From Rhabdophis nuchalis (lineage: Eukaryota > Chordata > Lepidosauria > Squamata > Natricidae): a stretch of 64,000 bases of DNA. The notes beneath the pieces were generated by a model. The model was not told the origin of the DNA. It made no database searches and saw nothing but the letters and a program-made list of their open reading frames with translations. The stretch is from NCBI GenBank assembly GCA_039707465.1, contig CM077644.1, forward strand, positions 146,886,962 through 146,950,961. Reading direction: 5' to 3'. Position 1 is the first letter of the stretch. Every line of letters starts with the position of its first letter. Below, piece by piece: positions 53,928 through 63,098 of this stretch. The position numbers and the translations under genes are program-made.

Positions 53928-54563
53928 TTTGCTTGTCAAAAGGTTGCAAACGGTGATAACATAACTCTGGGACACTGCCACTGTTAGGAATGTAATCCTA
54001 GTGTTGGGTTGGCAATATATATAAGCCATGATAGGAATATGGTATCTGTAACTTTAACTGCTCCAGTGAGAGGTGATTGGCTGCTGTTTTCCTCAATCAG
54101 CCATAAGAGGGAGCCAGATGAAGGCTCTGTATGTCGGTTAGATCAGCAAAGCAAAGAGAATTGTGAGTTGAGCAACTGTAAGCCAACTGTTTGAGTTATA
54201 GACTTTATTTGATTCAGGACTACTTATCACTTGCTTGTGAAGAAGTGTCTCTTACTTTATTTTTCCATCACAAGTAAAAGTCTACTTGTTTTACCATCAG
54301 TGTCTGTGACTGTTAGTGTGGTTATCTAGCAACATATCTCTTGCTACATTCCGTTGCACATTCCCCGGTCTCCTAACGGAGATATCCTTAACAGCCACCG
54401 ACATAAATATGAGTCAGTTGCCAAGAGTCTGAATTTTGATCACATGAGCATGGGGGATGTTGCAGTGGTTGCAAGCGTGAAAAACAGTTATAAGTCACCT
54501 TTTCGATGCCATTGTAACTTTGAATGGTCACTAAATGAACTGTTGCAGGTTGAGGACTACCTG
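53928..54563. mobile_element. TIR transposon (AGTCCTCnACTTAC family) split by a solo LTR
   Basis: CTTTGCTTGTCAAAAGG and GGGACACTGCCAC lie left of the LTR, ATAAATATGAGTCAGTTGCC and GGTTGAGGACTACCTG to its right. These are contiguous in the copy at 23864-24404. The left terminus has been lost at the L2 junction. Confidence 0.8.
53982..54393 (+). mobile_element. Solo LTR, family A
   Basis: A 412-bp segment with ends TGTTAGGAATG ... CCTTAACA and an exact 5-bp duplication GCCAC at 53977-53981 and 54394-54398. A TATA-like CAATATATATAAGCC lies at 54014-54028. It is homologous to the minus-strand copy at 7876-8321 throughout (for example GATTGGCTG, CATATCTCTTGC). Its insertion into the TIR transposon dates it as younger than that copy. 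Confidence 0.92.
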
Positions 54564-55339
54564 TTCTGGTGAGCGGTTTCACTTTCCCCATCACTTGCCA
54601 TTTTATTTTGCTTATCCTTTGCTGATCTTTTCCCCTTTATTCTTAGATCACCTCCCTAAAAGGATTCTCTTTGAAAGCAGCTTTGACCCCAAGGTCTCAT
54701 TAGTGCTGAAAGTTGAATCGGTTTATTTCTCACAGCCACATGTAGCAGAAACGCCACAACGCTGGAGGGTGTTGGATGGTGCATTTCTCCAAACAGATTC
54801 TCCCTTTCATTGCAAAACTCTAAAATAAATCAGATCAGACTCATAGAATAACCCATTTGAATCTTTGTTCTGCTTGTTTGTTTTGTGCAACTTTTCGTTC
54901 CAAGCTCCAACCACAAGGATTTCTCTTTCTCTCTCTCCCTCTCTGTGCTCTCTTTCCCTCCTCCCACTCTTCTGCTTTATTCCACTCTTGATATCCAAAT
55001 GAGTTCTGTGCTTTTCTTCTTTTTCTCCTTTGAAGTCTGAGAGTCCAATCTACCGTTCACATCAAGGAAAGTCTTGGAAACCTGCAGCATTGCTTTTATG
55101 TATCTCACAATGAAGCATTCAACATTGGGCTGCTTGTCAAAGACTCTAGTTTGAACAAAATTCTCCAGCCGTGATGTCAAAAGGAACTCTTGCCTCTCAT
55201 CAGTAAAATACAATTTTGCTTTTCCAATCTAGGAAGTTAGCACCCACTCCTCTCTGAAATATTTTAGGAAATATTAAAAGGACAGAATATTTCCACTAAA
55301 AGGGAGGAAGAAAAACAGTCCCCCACCTTTGTCAATGGA
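54564..55339. other. Unannotated DNA
   Basis: Pyrimidine-rich around 54920-54970. No elements or genes recognised. Confidence 0.4.
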
Positions 55340-55705
55340 CCATTAAGGCCTGGGCCAGTCTATTCTACATAACAAAGCTCTACCCCTTCAGGCAGTGACA
55401 TAATAGGAATCCCAAAGCCCTTTCATTACATCATCAGCCAGCAAAGGCTCAACCAAGCCTGGGACTCAGGGCAGCCTATAGAGCTGCCCCTGCATAGCCT
55501 CATGGGAGTCTGATAATCAATCGGAATATAAGCTCAAATTCAAAAGCCCAGAGAGGGCATAAAACCAGGGCATCCTGAGCATCTCTTCCCTTTTTTCCCC
55601 AGTATCTCAAGCCATGCAATCCTGTTCATCAGTAAACCTTTCCAAGCAACGTCCATGAATCCAGTGTCTTTTTGCCCACTTGGAACTGAACCCAGAAGCA
55701 TGAGA
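55340..55705 (+). mobile_element. LTR-like sequence, family C
   Basis: Has a promoter-like layout: TATA-like GGGCATAAAACCAGGGC (55556), a polyadenylation-like CAGTAAACCTTTCC (55630) and conserved GAATCCAGTGTCTTTTTGCCC. The last 75 bp recur at 55998-56073 (AATAAACCTTCTTTCC ... CACTTGGAAATGAACCC). The termini were not defined, so the LTR call is tentative. Confidence 0.45.
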
Positions 55706-55884
55706 AGTGGAGAGCACTTTCTCTGGTGCCAGTCTCTTGGGATGACCCATCTAATCCCACAATGAGATGATCCCCTGGATCAACAGAGCTGCTCTCTGAT
55801 ACTTCTCTCCCCAGTCCTTCTCCTGCCTCTCTTGAAGCAGGGAGGAGAAATACTTGGTCTCAATAAAGGAGAATCTATGTCTTT

Positions 55885-56235
55885 CAGAGTTGAAATGAGA
55901 GGTCCTTGGTGCTCTCTCTGAGCTCAGTTGTTTTCTTGCAGAAGTTTCATTACCCAAACTAGTTAACATCTTCAGTGCTCATAGAAGTCCTGTCCATCAT
56001 CAATAAACCTTCTTTCCAAGCAACTTCCATGAATCCAGTGTCTTTTTCCCCACTTGGAAATGAACCCAGAAAGACATTTCTTCCAACACCAATAAAAAGA
56101 ATATTTGTAGCTCAAAAAAACACCCTCGCTATGAGAGTCATTAGTCCTAGCACTGATTATGTTTCCTAGTTTGAGTAATGAAACATATGCAAGGAAAAAA
56201 CCAAGCTCAGAGAGCACCAAGAATCCCTCAATCTT
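55885..56235. mobile_element. Second Penelope-like end unit, two copies around an LTR-C fragment
   Basis: GTTGAAATGAGAGGTCC ... TTCTTGCAGAAGTTTCATTACCC (55885-55965) appears inverted at 56165-56230 (GTAATGAAACATATGC ... GAGAGCACCAAG). Between them is a partial repeat of the LTR-C end. Family assignment is uncertain. Confidence 0.4.
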
Positions 56236-56719
56236 ATTTTAACTCACATTTCCCACAACATATGAGTGTCTTTCATCCTCACAGTCCTTTCTTCTATTCT
56301 GTTTTTTTAAGGAACTTTCATCCTAATTTCCCTTACTTTTTCCCTACATTATTTATATTTCAATTAGTGGGTACCTTTAATTTTTCAGAGCCTTCCACCA
56401 ACTTCGTTGACATTACATCCTTGTTCCATGTAAAGGTAGATTAAATATATCCTCCCAGAGCTTCTCCTTTCCCTTATGGCCAAGTTACAAATTATGTGGC
56501 ATATGTGTAATATTTGAATAAGTTATTTATTTATTTATTTTTTTCAGAAAAAAAGACAAATAAAGTATTATTCTCTTGTATTCCTTACCTCTGAGTTACA
56601 GGCCAGCTATAGTTTAAGTATAAGTCTGCTTTGTTCAAATGGACATAAAAGGTCTCATAAGAAGCAAGTATGAAAGAGAATAAGGACTAAGTTATAGAAG
56701 TATACAACTGGAAGAAACT
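56236..56719. other. Unannotated DNA
   Basis: A short (TTTA)n near 56525-56540 is the only visible repeat. Confidence 0.4.
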
Positions 56720-56727
56720 ATTTCGGC

Positions 56728-57188
56728 CCGTGATAGCGAACCTATGCCGGCACACAAACCATCCGCTCCAATGCACATGTACATGCTGGCCAGTGATTTT
56801 CGGCCTTCTGGAGGGCTGGGATGCCATTTTCACCCTCCCCAGGCTCCAGGAAAGCCTCCGGAGCCTGGGGAGGACAACAAATGAGCCCAATGGGCATGAA
56901 ATGAACTTCTAGTAGGCCCTTTGGGCCTGTTTTTCGCCCTCTCCAGGCTCCAGGGGCTTTCCTGGAGCCTGGAGAGGGCGAAAAAGGACCTCCCCTGCCC
57001 CCCCCCCCCTGAGGAAATACCAAGTTCAGCTTGGAGATGAGCAGTGTGGCATGCATAGGGGGGAGTAGGAGGGTGTTGTGCACGCATGCGCATGGGGGGG
57101 CGTTTTGCATTATGAGTGCCAGCACGTATGCGCACTATCACGTACTCACATTTTTGGCACCCCACAACAAAAAGATTAGTCATCACTG
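56728..57188. mobile_element. Non-autonomous hAT element (CAGTGATGGCG-type ends)
   Basis: Ends CCGTGATAGCGAACC and AGATTAGTCATCACTG, with flanks ATTTCGGC and ATTTGGGC (7 of 8). The centre has an inverted repeat, CGCCCTCTCCAGGCTCCAGG / CCTGGAGCCTGGAGAGGGCG (about 56936-56981). It is GC-rich compared with the flanks. Confidence 0.85.
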
Positions 57189-57196
57189 ATTTGGGC

Positions 57197-57561
57197 CATC
57201 AAGCCCATATCAAAGCATGTGATTTCCTGCATTTGAAAGAGGGTTTTTTCTGAAAATTCCATGTTTTTCCTAATATTTCAATCAACAAATATGCTTTATA
57301 ATTTAGCTTTTCTTCCTGTACCTCTCTCCTCTCGTCTCTGCTCCCCTCTTCTCCTCTCCTCAAATGTTGATACAATGCTTTCCACCTAACAATTCAGAGT
57401 CATTATGCACCCCCTCCCCTCATGAAGTGAGATCTAAAAGAACTGGCTCTGCCAGCTGCTAGGGCTCCAATAGGTAAGTGGCAACTCGGACGTGTTTAGT
57501 GAATTAGTCAAACCCCACTTCATCTCCATGCACACTGTGTTCCCTTCCTTTTCATCCTGGT
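57197..57561. other. Unannotated DNA
   Basis: No recognised features. Confidence 0.4.
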
Positions 57562-57832
57562 TACCGTATTTGCCGGCGTATAAGACGACTGGGCGTATAA
57601 GACGACCCCCCATTATTTCCACTCAAAATATAGAGTTTGTTATATACTCGCTGTATAAGACTACCCCCTCTTCCGCACACCTTCCACACACCAAATAAAA
57701 GCAGGAAGGTGTGGTCTGTTTTATGGGAGTGGCTCAGTTGTTATGTGACCCAGTGGGCGTGGGCAACTTGGAAAATGTGGTGAAACATTAATGCTTAGCA
57801 ACCAAAATTTTGGGCTCAATTGTGGTCATAAG

Positions 57833-57860
57833 TTCTTTCTTTCTTTCTTTCTTTCTTTTT

Positions 57861-57902
<42 letters not shown>

Positions 57903-58165
57903 TTCCTTCCTTCCTTCCCTTCCTCCTACCCTCCATCCCTTTCCTTCCTTCCTTTCCTCCCTCCTACCTTCCCTCCCTTTCCTTCCTTCCTTCCTTCCCT
58001 CCCTCCTACCCTCCATCCCTTTCTTTCCTTCCCTCCCTCCTACCCTCCCTTTCCTTCCTTCCCTCCCTCTCCTTCCTTCCCTCCCTCTCCTTCCTTCCAT
58101 CCTTCCTTCCTTCCTTCCTTCTTTCTTCCTTCTTTCACCCCTCCCTTCCTCCTCCCCCTTCTTTC
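57833..58165. repeat. (CTTT)n/(CCTT)n/(CCCT)n polypyrimidine array
   Basis: About 330 bp of pyrimidine-only repeats, beginning as CTTT and changing to CCTT and CCCT blocks. Ser/Phe/Leu/Pro-rich frames across it are artefacts. Confidence 0.97.
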
Positions 58166-58381
58166 CTTCACTCCCTCCCACCATTCATCTTTTTCTATTT
58201 TTCTTTCTTTCTCTTTCTCTGTTTCTGTCTCTCTCTATCTGTATCTGTCGCTCTCCTCCCTCCACCCACCTCTGTCACTCTGTGTGTGTGTGTGTATGTG
58301 TGATTACCTCTCTCCCTCCCTCTCTCTATTTCTGCCTCTCTAAGTCTGTTGCTCTGTGTGTCTGTCATTCTCTCCCCCTTC

Positions 58382-58573
58382 GCCCCCCCCCAAGCAGCAG
58401 AGGGGAGGTTATCCCGCAACAGGCGAGCGAGCGGACGGAGGACACGGCGCCACACGCGGCTGGAAGAAAGGTGGGCGTGCGCGCCCGGATGGTGCTTAAG
58501 GTAGCCGCAGCTCGGGTCCTCCGCCCGCCCGCTCGCCCATTGCGGGATAACCTCCCCTCTGCTGCTTGGGGGC
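58382..58573. repeat. Imperfect hairpin
   Basis: Left arm 58382-58444 (CCAAGCAGCAGAGGGGAGG ... GGCGAGCGAGCGGACGGAGG) and right arm 58517-58573 (its inverse, ending CCTCTGCTGCTTGG), separated by about 72 bp. Confidence 0.85.
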
Positions 58574-58876
58574 AGGGGCGAGGGGGGAGACAATGACAGA
58601 CACACAGAGCGGCAGACTTAGAGAGACAGAAATAGAGAGAGAGAGGCGCTCTCGGCCATCCTCTGCCCAGGGGGCTGCTCCCTCCTCCTCCTCTCCGGCC
58701 CTGCGGCCCGGTTCTTGTGAAGCCGCGGACCGGCACCAGTCCGCGGACCGGGAGTTGGGGACCCCTGGTCTAACAGACACACAGGGGAAAGAGACAGAAG
58801 GGGAAGGACGTGGAAAAGCGGCAAGTCTCCGCGCGGCTGTGGAGGGTTTCCTCCTTTCCCCTCTGTCTCTTCCCCC

Positions 58877-59571
58877 CAGAGGCATAGCGTGGGGGGTGCA
58901 GGGGGGGCCGGGCGCAACATCTGGGGGGTGCGCTCGCACCGCGCACCCCGCCTGCCTCAGGCTGGCCTCCCGCCTCAGCCCCGTCCCGCCGCCGCCGCCG
59001 CCTCAACAAAGTTTTGACACTCACGGGAAGGGAGGCGGAGGCGCCACGGAGCTTCCCCTCCTGCGGCATCGAGGGAGCGTGGAGATACGGGAAAAGGCCA
59101 GGCGGCGCCGAACGGGGAAGCCTGGGCGGAGGCGGTGGAGAGAGCCCGGGTGGAAGTCGCTCGCTCCGGCGGCCGGAGGGGTCTCTTGCTCAGCCCACCC
59201 GGGGAGGGTCGAGAATGCGAGCGAGGGGCCGGGAAGGAGGAGGAGGTGGAGGAGGAGCTCCCGCTGCAAATTGACACCCCGGTCGAGCAGGAGGAGGGGG
59301 GAGGAGGAACGCCCCCCCCTGTCAGACACCCCCTTCCGCTCCTCATCCCCCTCCACCACCACCCTTTCCCCCCGGGACCCCCCAGCACCACGCCCCCTCC
59401 CTGCGCAGGGCATCCCCTCCCGCTCCCCCCCGCCCCCGATGCGCGCACTTTTCCGTCTCTTCCCACTTTTATTGTTGTTTGAAAGCGGAGCAAGGGACTA
59501 TCTGGGGGAGGGTTAGGGGGTGCAAATTACTTGCCTTGCCCCGGGTGCTGACAATCCACGCTACGCCACTG
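58877..59571. mobile_element. hAT element (CAGnGGCnTAGCGTGG ends) with CpG-rich cargo
   Basis: Ends CAGAGGCATAGCGTGG and CCACGCTACGCCACTG, with an exact 8-bp duplication CTTCCCCC at 58869-58876 and 59572-59579. The interior is very CpG-rich. On the minus strand it contains CTTCCC followed by GTGAGTG, a consensus-like splice donor near 59025. This suggests captured promoter or exon sequence, but the gene is not recognised. Confidence 0.82.
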
Positions 59572-59580
59572 CTTCCCCCT

Positions 59581-59958
59581 CTGTGTGTCTGTTAGACTCT
59601 GATTCCCTCCCCCCGTCTTTCTCTCGCTCTGGGCCTCTCTCTCCCTGTCACTGTCTCGCGCGCTCTGTGGTGACGGCTGTCCCCTTCACGTTCCTCGTCT
59701 CCCCGGATGGCGTCCAGAGCCATCCGCAGCCGCCCGGAGATTGAGCGCTTTTCCACGCCGTGCAAAAGATAGGCGCGTGCATGCGTGGAAAAGCGCTAAG
59801 TCTCCGTGCGGCTGCTGGCTCTGGACGCCGTCCGGAGAGACGAGGAACGTGAAGGGTACAGCCGTCACCACAGAGCGCGCGAGACAGTGACAGGGAGAGA
59901 GAGGCCCAGAGCGAGAGAAAGACAGGGGGAGGGAATCAGAGTCTAACAGACGCACAAC
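59581..59958. repeat. Long near-perfect hairpin (about 175-bp arms)
   Basis: The left arm 59581-59758 begins CTGTGTGTCTGTTAGACTC and ends GCGCTTTTCCACGC. The right arm 59783-59958 is its inverse, from GCGTGGAAAAGCGC to GAGTCTAACAGACGCAC. The loop is 24 bp. A diverged third piece of the arm lies at about 58768-58850 (GTCTAACAGACACACAGG ... GTGGAAAAGCGGCAAGTCTC). Confidence 0.92.
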
Positions 59959-60056
59959 AGGACCTCGCGGATGACCCAGCATATAAGACGACCCCCCCAC
60001 TTGGAGGCATGTTTTTCGGGGCCAAAAAGTCATCTTATACGCCGGCACATACGGTA

Positions 60057-60195
60057 ATTGCGTTTTAACTGAATTTTAAAAGTATGGTTCTTTATATTAT
60101 TTTAATGTTTTATATGGTATTTAATTGCATGACTGTAGGCTGCCTAGTGTTGCCTAGGCAAGATGAGTGGCACAGATGTTTAATAATAAATAAAA
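60057..60195 (+). mobile_element. L2-like LINE tail
   Basis: GTTTTAACTGAATTTTAAAAG ... GTAGGCTGCCTAGTGTTGCC ... AATAATAAATAAA resembles an L2 3' end. Moderately diverged. Confidence 0.5.
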
Positions 60196-60865
60196 ACCAA
60201 GAATTGGAAAGCAACCATGGAATGAGCAGGAATTAACAAAATTAGCAAAATAGTCTTCTATATAAATAAAAATTTAAAATAGTTTGTGCAAAATCGCTAA
60301 TCTCAGAAAGTACTGCACCGATCGCCACCAAATTTTCACACAATGCTGCTAAGAAAGGGAGTAACAATCATACGTACATTTTGTGTGGCTGGCACACGTG
60401 TGTCATGTGCAAACAGCACAAACGTAAAAGGTAAGCACTTCTCAGGTTTTCACCTCCCTGTAGCTCCTCCCACCCAGCTGCTTCTTATGATGCGTCACGC
60501 ACACGCCCCTCACATTTTCAATGGTCATTTCCTCAGCAACTGAATAAGCATCCAACATTCCCTCACACATGGCACACTCCCATGTGGCCCAGGCAGGCCT
60601 ACTAGGCCCAAAACAAGATGCAGGGGTGAGAGAGGGGGAGAAATACAGTAGGTAGCAGGGGTGGGTTTCAAAATTTTTGGAACAGGTTCTGTGGCTTGCT
60701 GGCCATGTGACTGGGTGGGAGTGGCTTGCCGGCCATGTGACCGGGTGGGAGTGGCTTGCCAGCCATGTGACCGGGTGGGAGTGGCCAATTTGGAAAATGT
60801 GAAACTCACTTAACAATGGTCTTGGTTAGCAACCAAACTTTTGGGCTTAATTGTGGTCATAAGTT

Positions 60866-61235
60866 CTCTCTCTCTCTCTCTTTCTTTTTCTTTCCTTTCT
60901 GTCTGTCTTTCTTTTTTCTCTCTTTCTCTCTGTCTGTCTTTCTTTCTCTTTCTTTCTCTCTCTCCCACCTTCTTTTTTATCTTTCTCTCTCTGTGTCTCT
61001 CTCTCCTTTGTTTGCCCATCTGTCACTCTGTGTGTGTGTGTGTGTGTGTCTGTCTGTCTGTCTGTCTCGCATTCAGGCACTTAAATCACTCATTCTGTGT
61101 CTGTCTATCTTTCTCTCCCTCCCTCCCACTCTCTGTCTCTCTGTGTGTGTCTGTCACTCTCTGGTTCCCCCCTCCCTCCCTGTCTCTCTGTGTGTCTGTG
61201 CCTCTCTCTGTCTGTCTGTCTCCCCCCCCCCCACA
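60866..61235. repeat. (CT)n/(CTTT)n/(TG)n compound microsatellite
   Basis: Pyrimidine-rich with TG-rich islands (61030-61070, 61143-61160, 61190-61200), ending in a run of C. Ser/Leu/Val/Cys-rich frames here are artefacts. Confidence 0.95.
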
Positions 61236-61611
61236 AACCTCCTCAGCTCCAGGAAGTAGCCTGACCGGCCCGCCAGCCCGCTGGCTGTATTTATTCGCTC
61301 GCTCTCTCACCCATCGAAGGTGGGTGGCGTCCGATGGGTGAGCGAGCAAGCGAGCGAGCAACCGCGAGCAACCGCAGCCAGCGGGCCAGAGGATTTTTGG
61401 GGTGCGCAGCAACTTTCCTTACCCGCCCGCCGGCCAGTCGGCCATTCACTCGGACCTCCCCAATCTCCCTCCTGGCCGCCCACGCCAAAGTCGGGGACCC
61501 CCTTCTGCACCCCTTCCCCCCCCACAAGGCCAGACCCCCCTCCCTCCCCAGACCCCTCCTCTTCCCCTTCCCCCCCTCCCCTTTGCCCGGGACCCTCCGG
61601 GCGCCGCTCAC

Positions 61612-61790
61612 CTTCTGCAGGGCGCGCATGTTCTCCTCGCCCAGGAGGCCGCTGGCGCCCTGGTAGACGCCGCTGGCCGCCCTGCAGAGGCTGTTCTGCT
61701 TGTCGGCGCCCCGGGACCCCCGCGCCCCCGGCCTGCACAGCAGCAGCAGGAGCAGCGACAGCAGCAGCGCGCCCCACGCCGGCTCGCCAT
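61612..61790 (-). pseudogene. BRI3BP: Captured first exon of BRI3BP (signal peptide exon), disrupted
   Basis: On the minus strand an ATG at 61790 in good context is followed by a hydrophobic LLLSLLLLLLC core, then RGADKQNSLCRAASG and GLLGEENMRALQK. The coding part ends at CAGAAG, directly followed by GTGAGC, a consensus splice donor (61611-61606). BRI3BP (BRI3-binding protein, a multi-pass mitochondrial/ER membrane protein) has an N-terminal exon with the same order: signal-like leader, GARG, K-NS, then L(F)GE(D/E)N(V/M)RA-QK at the exon end. The ATG lies one base out of frame with the leader, so a one-base deletion near 61775-61785 breaks it. It lies within a hAT element and lacks downstream exons. 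Identification rests on remembered similarity, not a search. Confidence 0.6.
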
Positions 61791-61941
61791 GGCGCTCGCG
61801 GGTGGCTCGTGGGCTCCAGCCGGGCGCGCTTGGCTCGGCTCGGCGCGAAGCCCCTCCAAGCCTCTGCATTCGCGCCGGAGGTTTTGACAGAGCGAGCCAC
61901 GTGTTCCGGAAGTACCGTAACTTCCGGGTCCATCGTCCAAC

Positions 61942-61999
61942 GGGATCGGCCAGGATCTCTAAATTTTACCATCGGGCTCGCGCGATCCTGGCCGATCCC
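61942..61999. repeat. Subterminal 16-bp hairpin
   Basis: GGGATCGGCCAGGATC at 61942-61957 and its exact inverse GATCCTGGCCGATCCC at 61984-61999, with a 26-bp loop, lying 17 bp from the element's right end. Confidence 0.9.
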
Positions 62000-62016
62000 C
62001 CAGAAACCCACCCCTG

Positions 62017-62085
62017 GTAGGTAGGTAGGTAGGTAGGTAGGTAGGTAGGTAGGTAGGTAGGTAGGTAGTAGGTAGGTAGGTAGAG
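62017..62085. repeat. (GTAG)n microsatellite
   Basis: About 16 units with one GTA interruption, part of the Helitron. It corresponds to the longer array at 20200-20690. Confidence 0.95.
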
Positions 62086-62249
62086 CGAGAGAGGAAGAAA
62101 TACAGTAGGTAGGTAGGTTGGGGGTTATACAGTGGTTGTGTGTATATGTTTGTGTGTGCAGGTATACATCTAAACACAGATTGATTGGCCATTTAACCAG
62201 ACTGGGCCACAGCAACGCGTGGCTGGAAACGGCTAGTCTTTCCATAAAA

Positions 62250-62620
62250 GTCTATAGACATTCTCAGCCATTCAGGTCATGGTTGTCCCAAAGATGCTTT
62301 TTCAGGAGGCAACTGGACTTTCTTGTTTTTATTTTGGAAGACATTTCAGCTCTGACAGGAAAGTGGGGAATGGAAGGATTTATATTCTTTGCAGATAGCT
62401 GGTCCTTTGCATCCTGTTAGAGGGTCGTTGAAGCACTTGGAGGTTTATCTGTGTCCTCAGGATCACCTGGGTAGGGCTCCTGGTTCCTGCAGTCTGCAAT
62501 TTTTCCTCTGGAAATCCATTCCTACTCCCACACCATTCAAAGGGTGTTCATCCTTAATTGTATAGCTAAAAGTCTATAGAGAACCTTTAAACACTTGGTG
62601 GTGTATCTGTATCTTCTTTC
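62250..62620 (-). mobile_element. Penelope-like end unit and 3' region
   Basis: TCTATAGACATTCTCAGCC ... CATGGTTGTCCCAAAGATGC ... GGAGGCAACTGGAC, then the longer region with GTTGAAGCACTTGGAGG and TTTATCTGTGTCC. It is homologous to 35935-36200 and 44056-44250. Confidence 0.65.
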
Positions 62621-63090
62621 CATACTTCAAGCCTTACTTTCTTGTACTCAGCTTTTAAAAACACTAATGTTCAACCTGAATGAACTAGGGCCTCGAGTTC
62701 ACGTGAAGCCTACTGAATCCACTTTTTTCTTTTAAAAAAAATGTTCTCCTGAACTCCATATATAATGAAGATGAATCCAGCCCATGAATTGTAATAACAA
62801 GCACAGGTAATTACTGATTCAGATGCCACCGCTTCCAATAGGCAGCAGTTTGAAGCATGTTCTCATCTAAAATAGCAGACTAACTGGGGAGAATCCGAAC
62901 CCAATATATTTTACATTAGGCCATCTCTTTAGTCTGGGAAGGGGAAAGTCTTAAGTGCTACACTTCCACATTTTTCTTTTTATCAGTTCATGAGACGCGC
63001 GATGCACTTATTCTTAGGATTAAAAAGAGAAAATTATTATGGTTTACCACCAATAATAGGTTCACAAAGAGAAAGCTCTGGGGGAAAGTG
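62621..63090. other. Unannotated DNA
   Basis: No recognised features. Confidence 0.4.
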
Positions 63091-63098
63091 TTTTAGAA

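Larger units (their letters stand above)
57562..60056. mobile_element. Large TIR element (TACCGTATTTGCCGGCG ends) with nested GC-rich cargo
   Basis: Ends TACCGTATTTGCCGGCGTAT and TACGCCGGCACATACGGTA, with ATAAGACGACCCCCC inside both. The 2.5-kb interior has a fragment of the AGTCCTC-type transposon (57760-57832), a pyrimidine microsatellite (57833-58165), a hairpin (58382-58573), the end of another hAT (58767), a complete hAT (58877-59571) and a second long hairpin (59581-59958). No transposase frame was recognised. Long plus and minus frames here are GC-driven. Confidence 0.82.
60656..62016. mobile_element. hAT element of the CAGnGGTGGG family carrying a host exon
   Basis: Ends CAGGGGTGGGTTTCAAAATT and CAGAAACCCACCCCTG. 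The flanks are GTAGGTAG on both sides, consistent with an 8-bp duplication but uninformative inside a GTAG array. From left to right it contains three GTGGGAGTGGCTTGC-type repeats, a fragment also seen at 40990-41060, pyrimidine microsatellites (60866-61235), an imperfect hairpin (61277-61384), BRI3BP-like intron 1 start, exon 1 and upstream CpG-rich DNA, and a terminal hairpin (61942-61999). There is no transposase. Confidence 0.82.
60254..62236 (+). mobile_element. Non-autonomous Helitron hosting a cargo-bearing hAT
   Basis: The 5' region TCTATATAAATAAAAATTTA and the 3' region GGCCACAGCAACGCGTGGC ... GGCTAG followed by T match the Helitron at 19646-20790. The hAT at 60656-62016 sits in its GTAG satellite. 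Outside that insertion the Helitron is about 620 bp. The exact 5' base is uncertain (60254 or 60257). Confidence 0.8.

Noticed and set aside
57791..58343. Two overlapping plus-strand frames and one minus-strand frame over 57791-58343
   Set aside because: Generated by the pyrimidine microsatellite. All three frames are open because CTTT/CCTT repeats contain no stop codons.
58566..59516. 316-codon plus-strand frame
   Set aside because: GC-rich sequence rarely has stops. The frame crosses the boundary of the hAT element at 58877, has no recognisable domain and competes with long frames on the other strand.
60254..62236. Direct capture of the BRI3BP exon by the Helitron
   Set aside because: The exon lies between the hAT ends at 60656 and 62016, and the Helitron without this hAT matches the other Helitron, so the hAT is the more likely carrier.
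61307..62245. 312-codon minus-strand frame, and the 192-codon frame at 61291-61869, as complete genes
   Set aside because: Both run through a consensus splice donor into intron-like sequence and, for the first, through the hAT end and GTAG satellite. Only the 61612-61790 part has gene homology.
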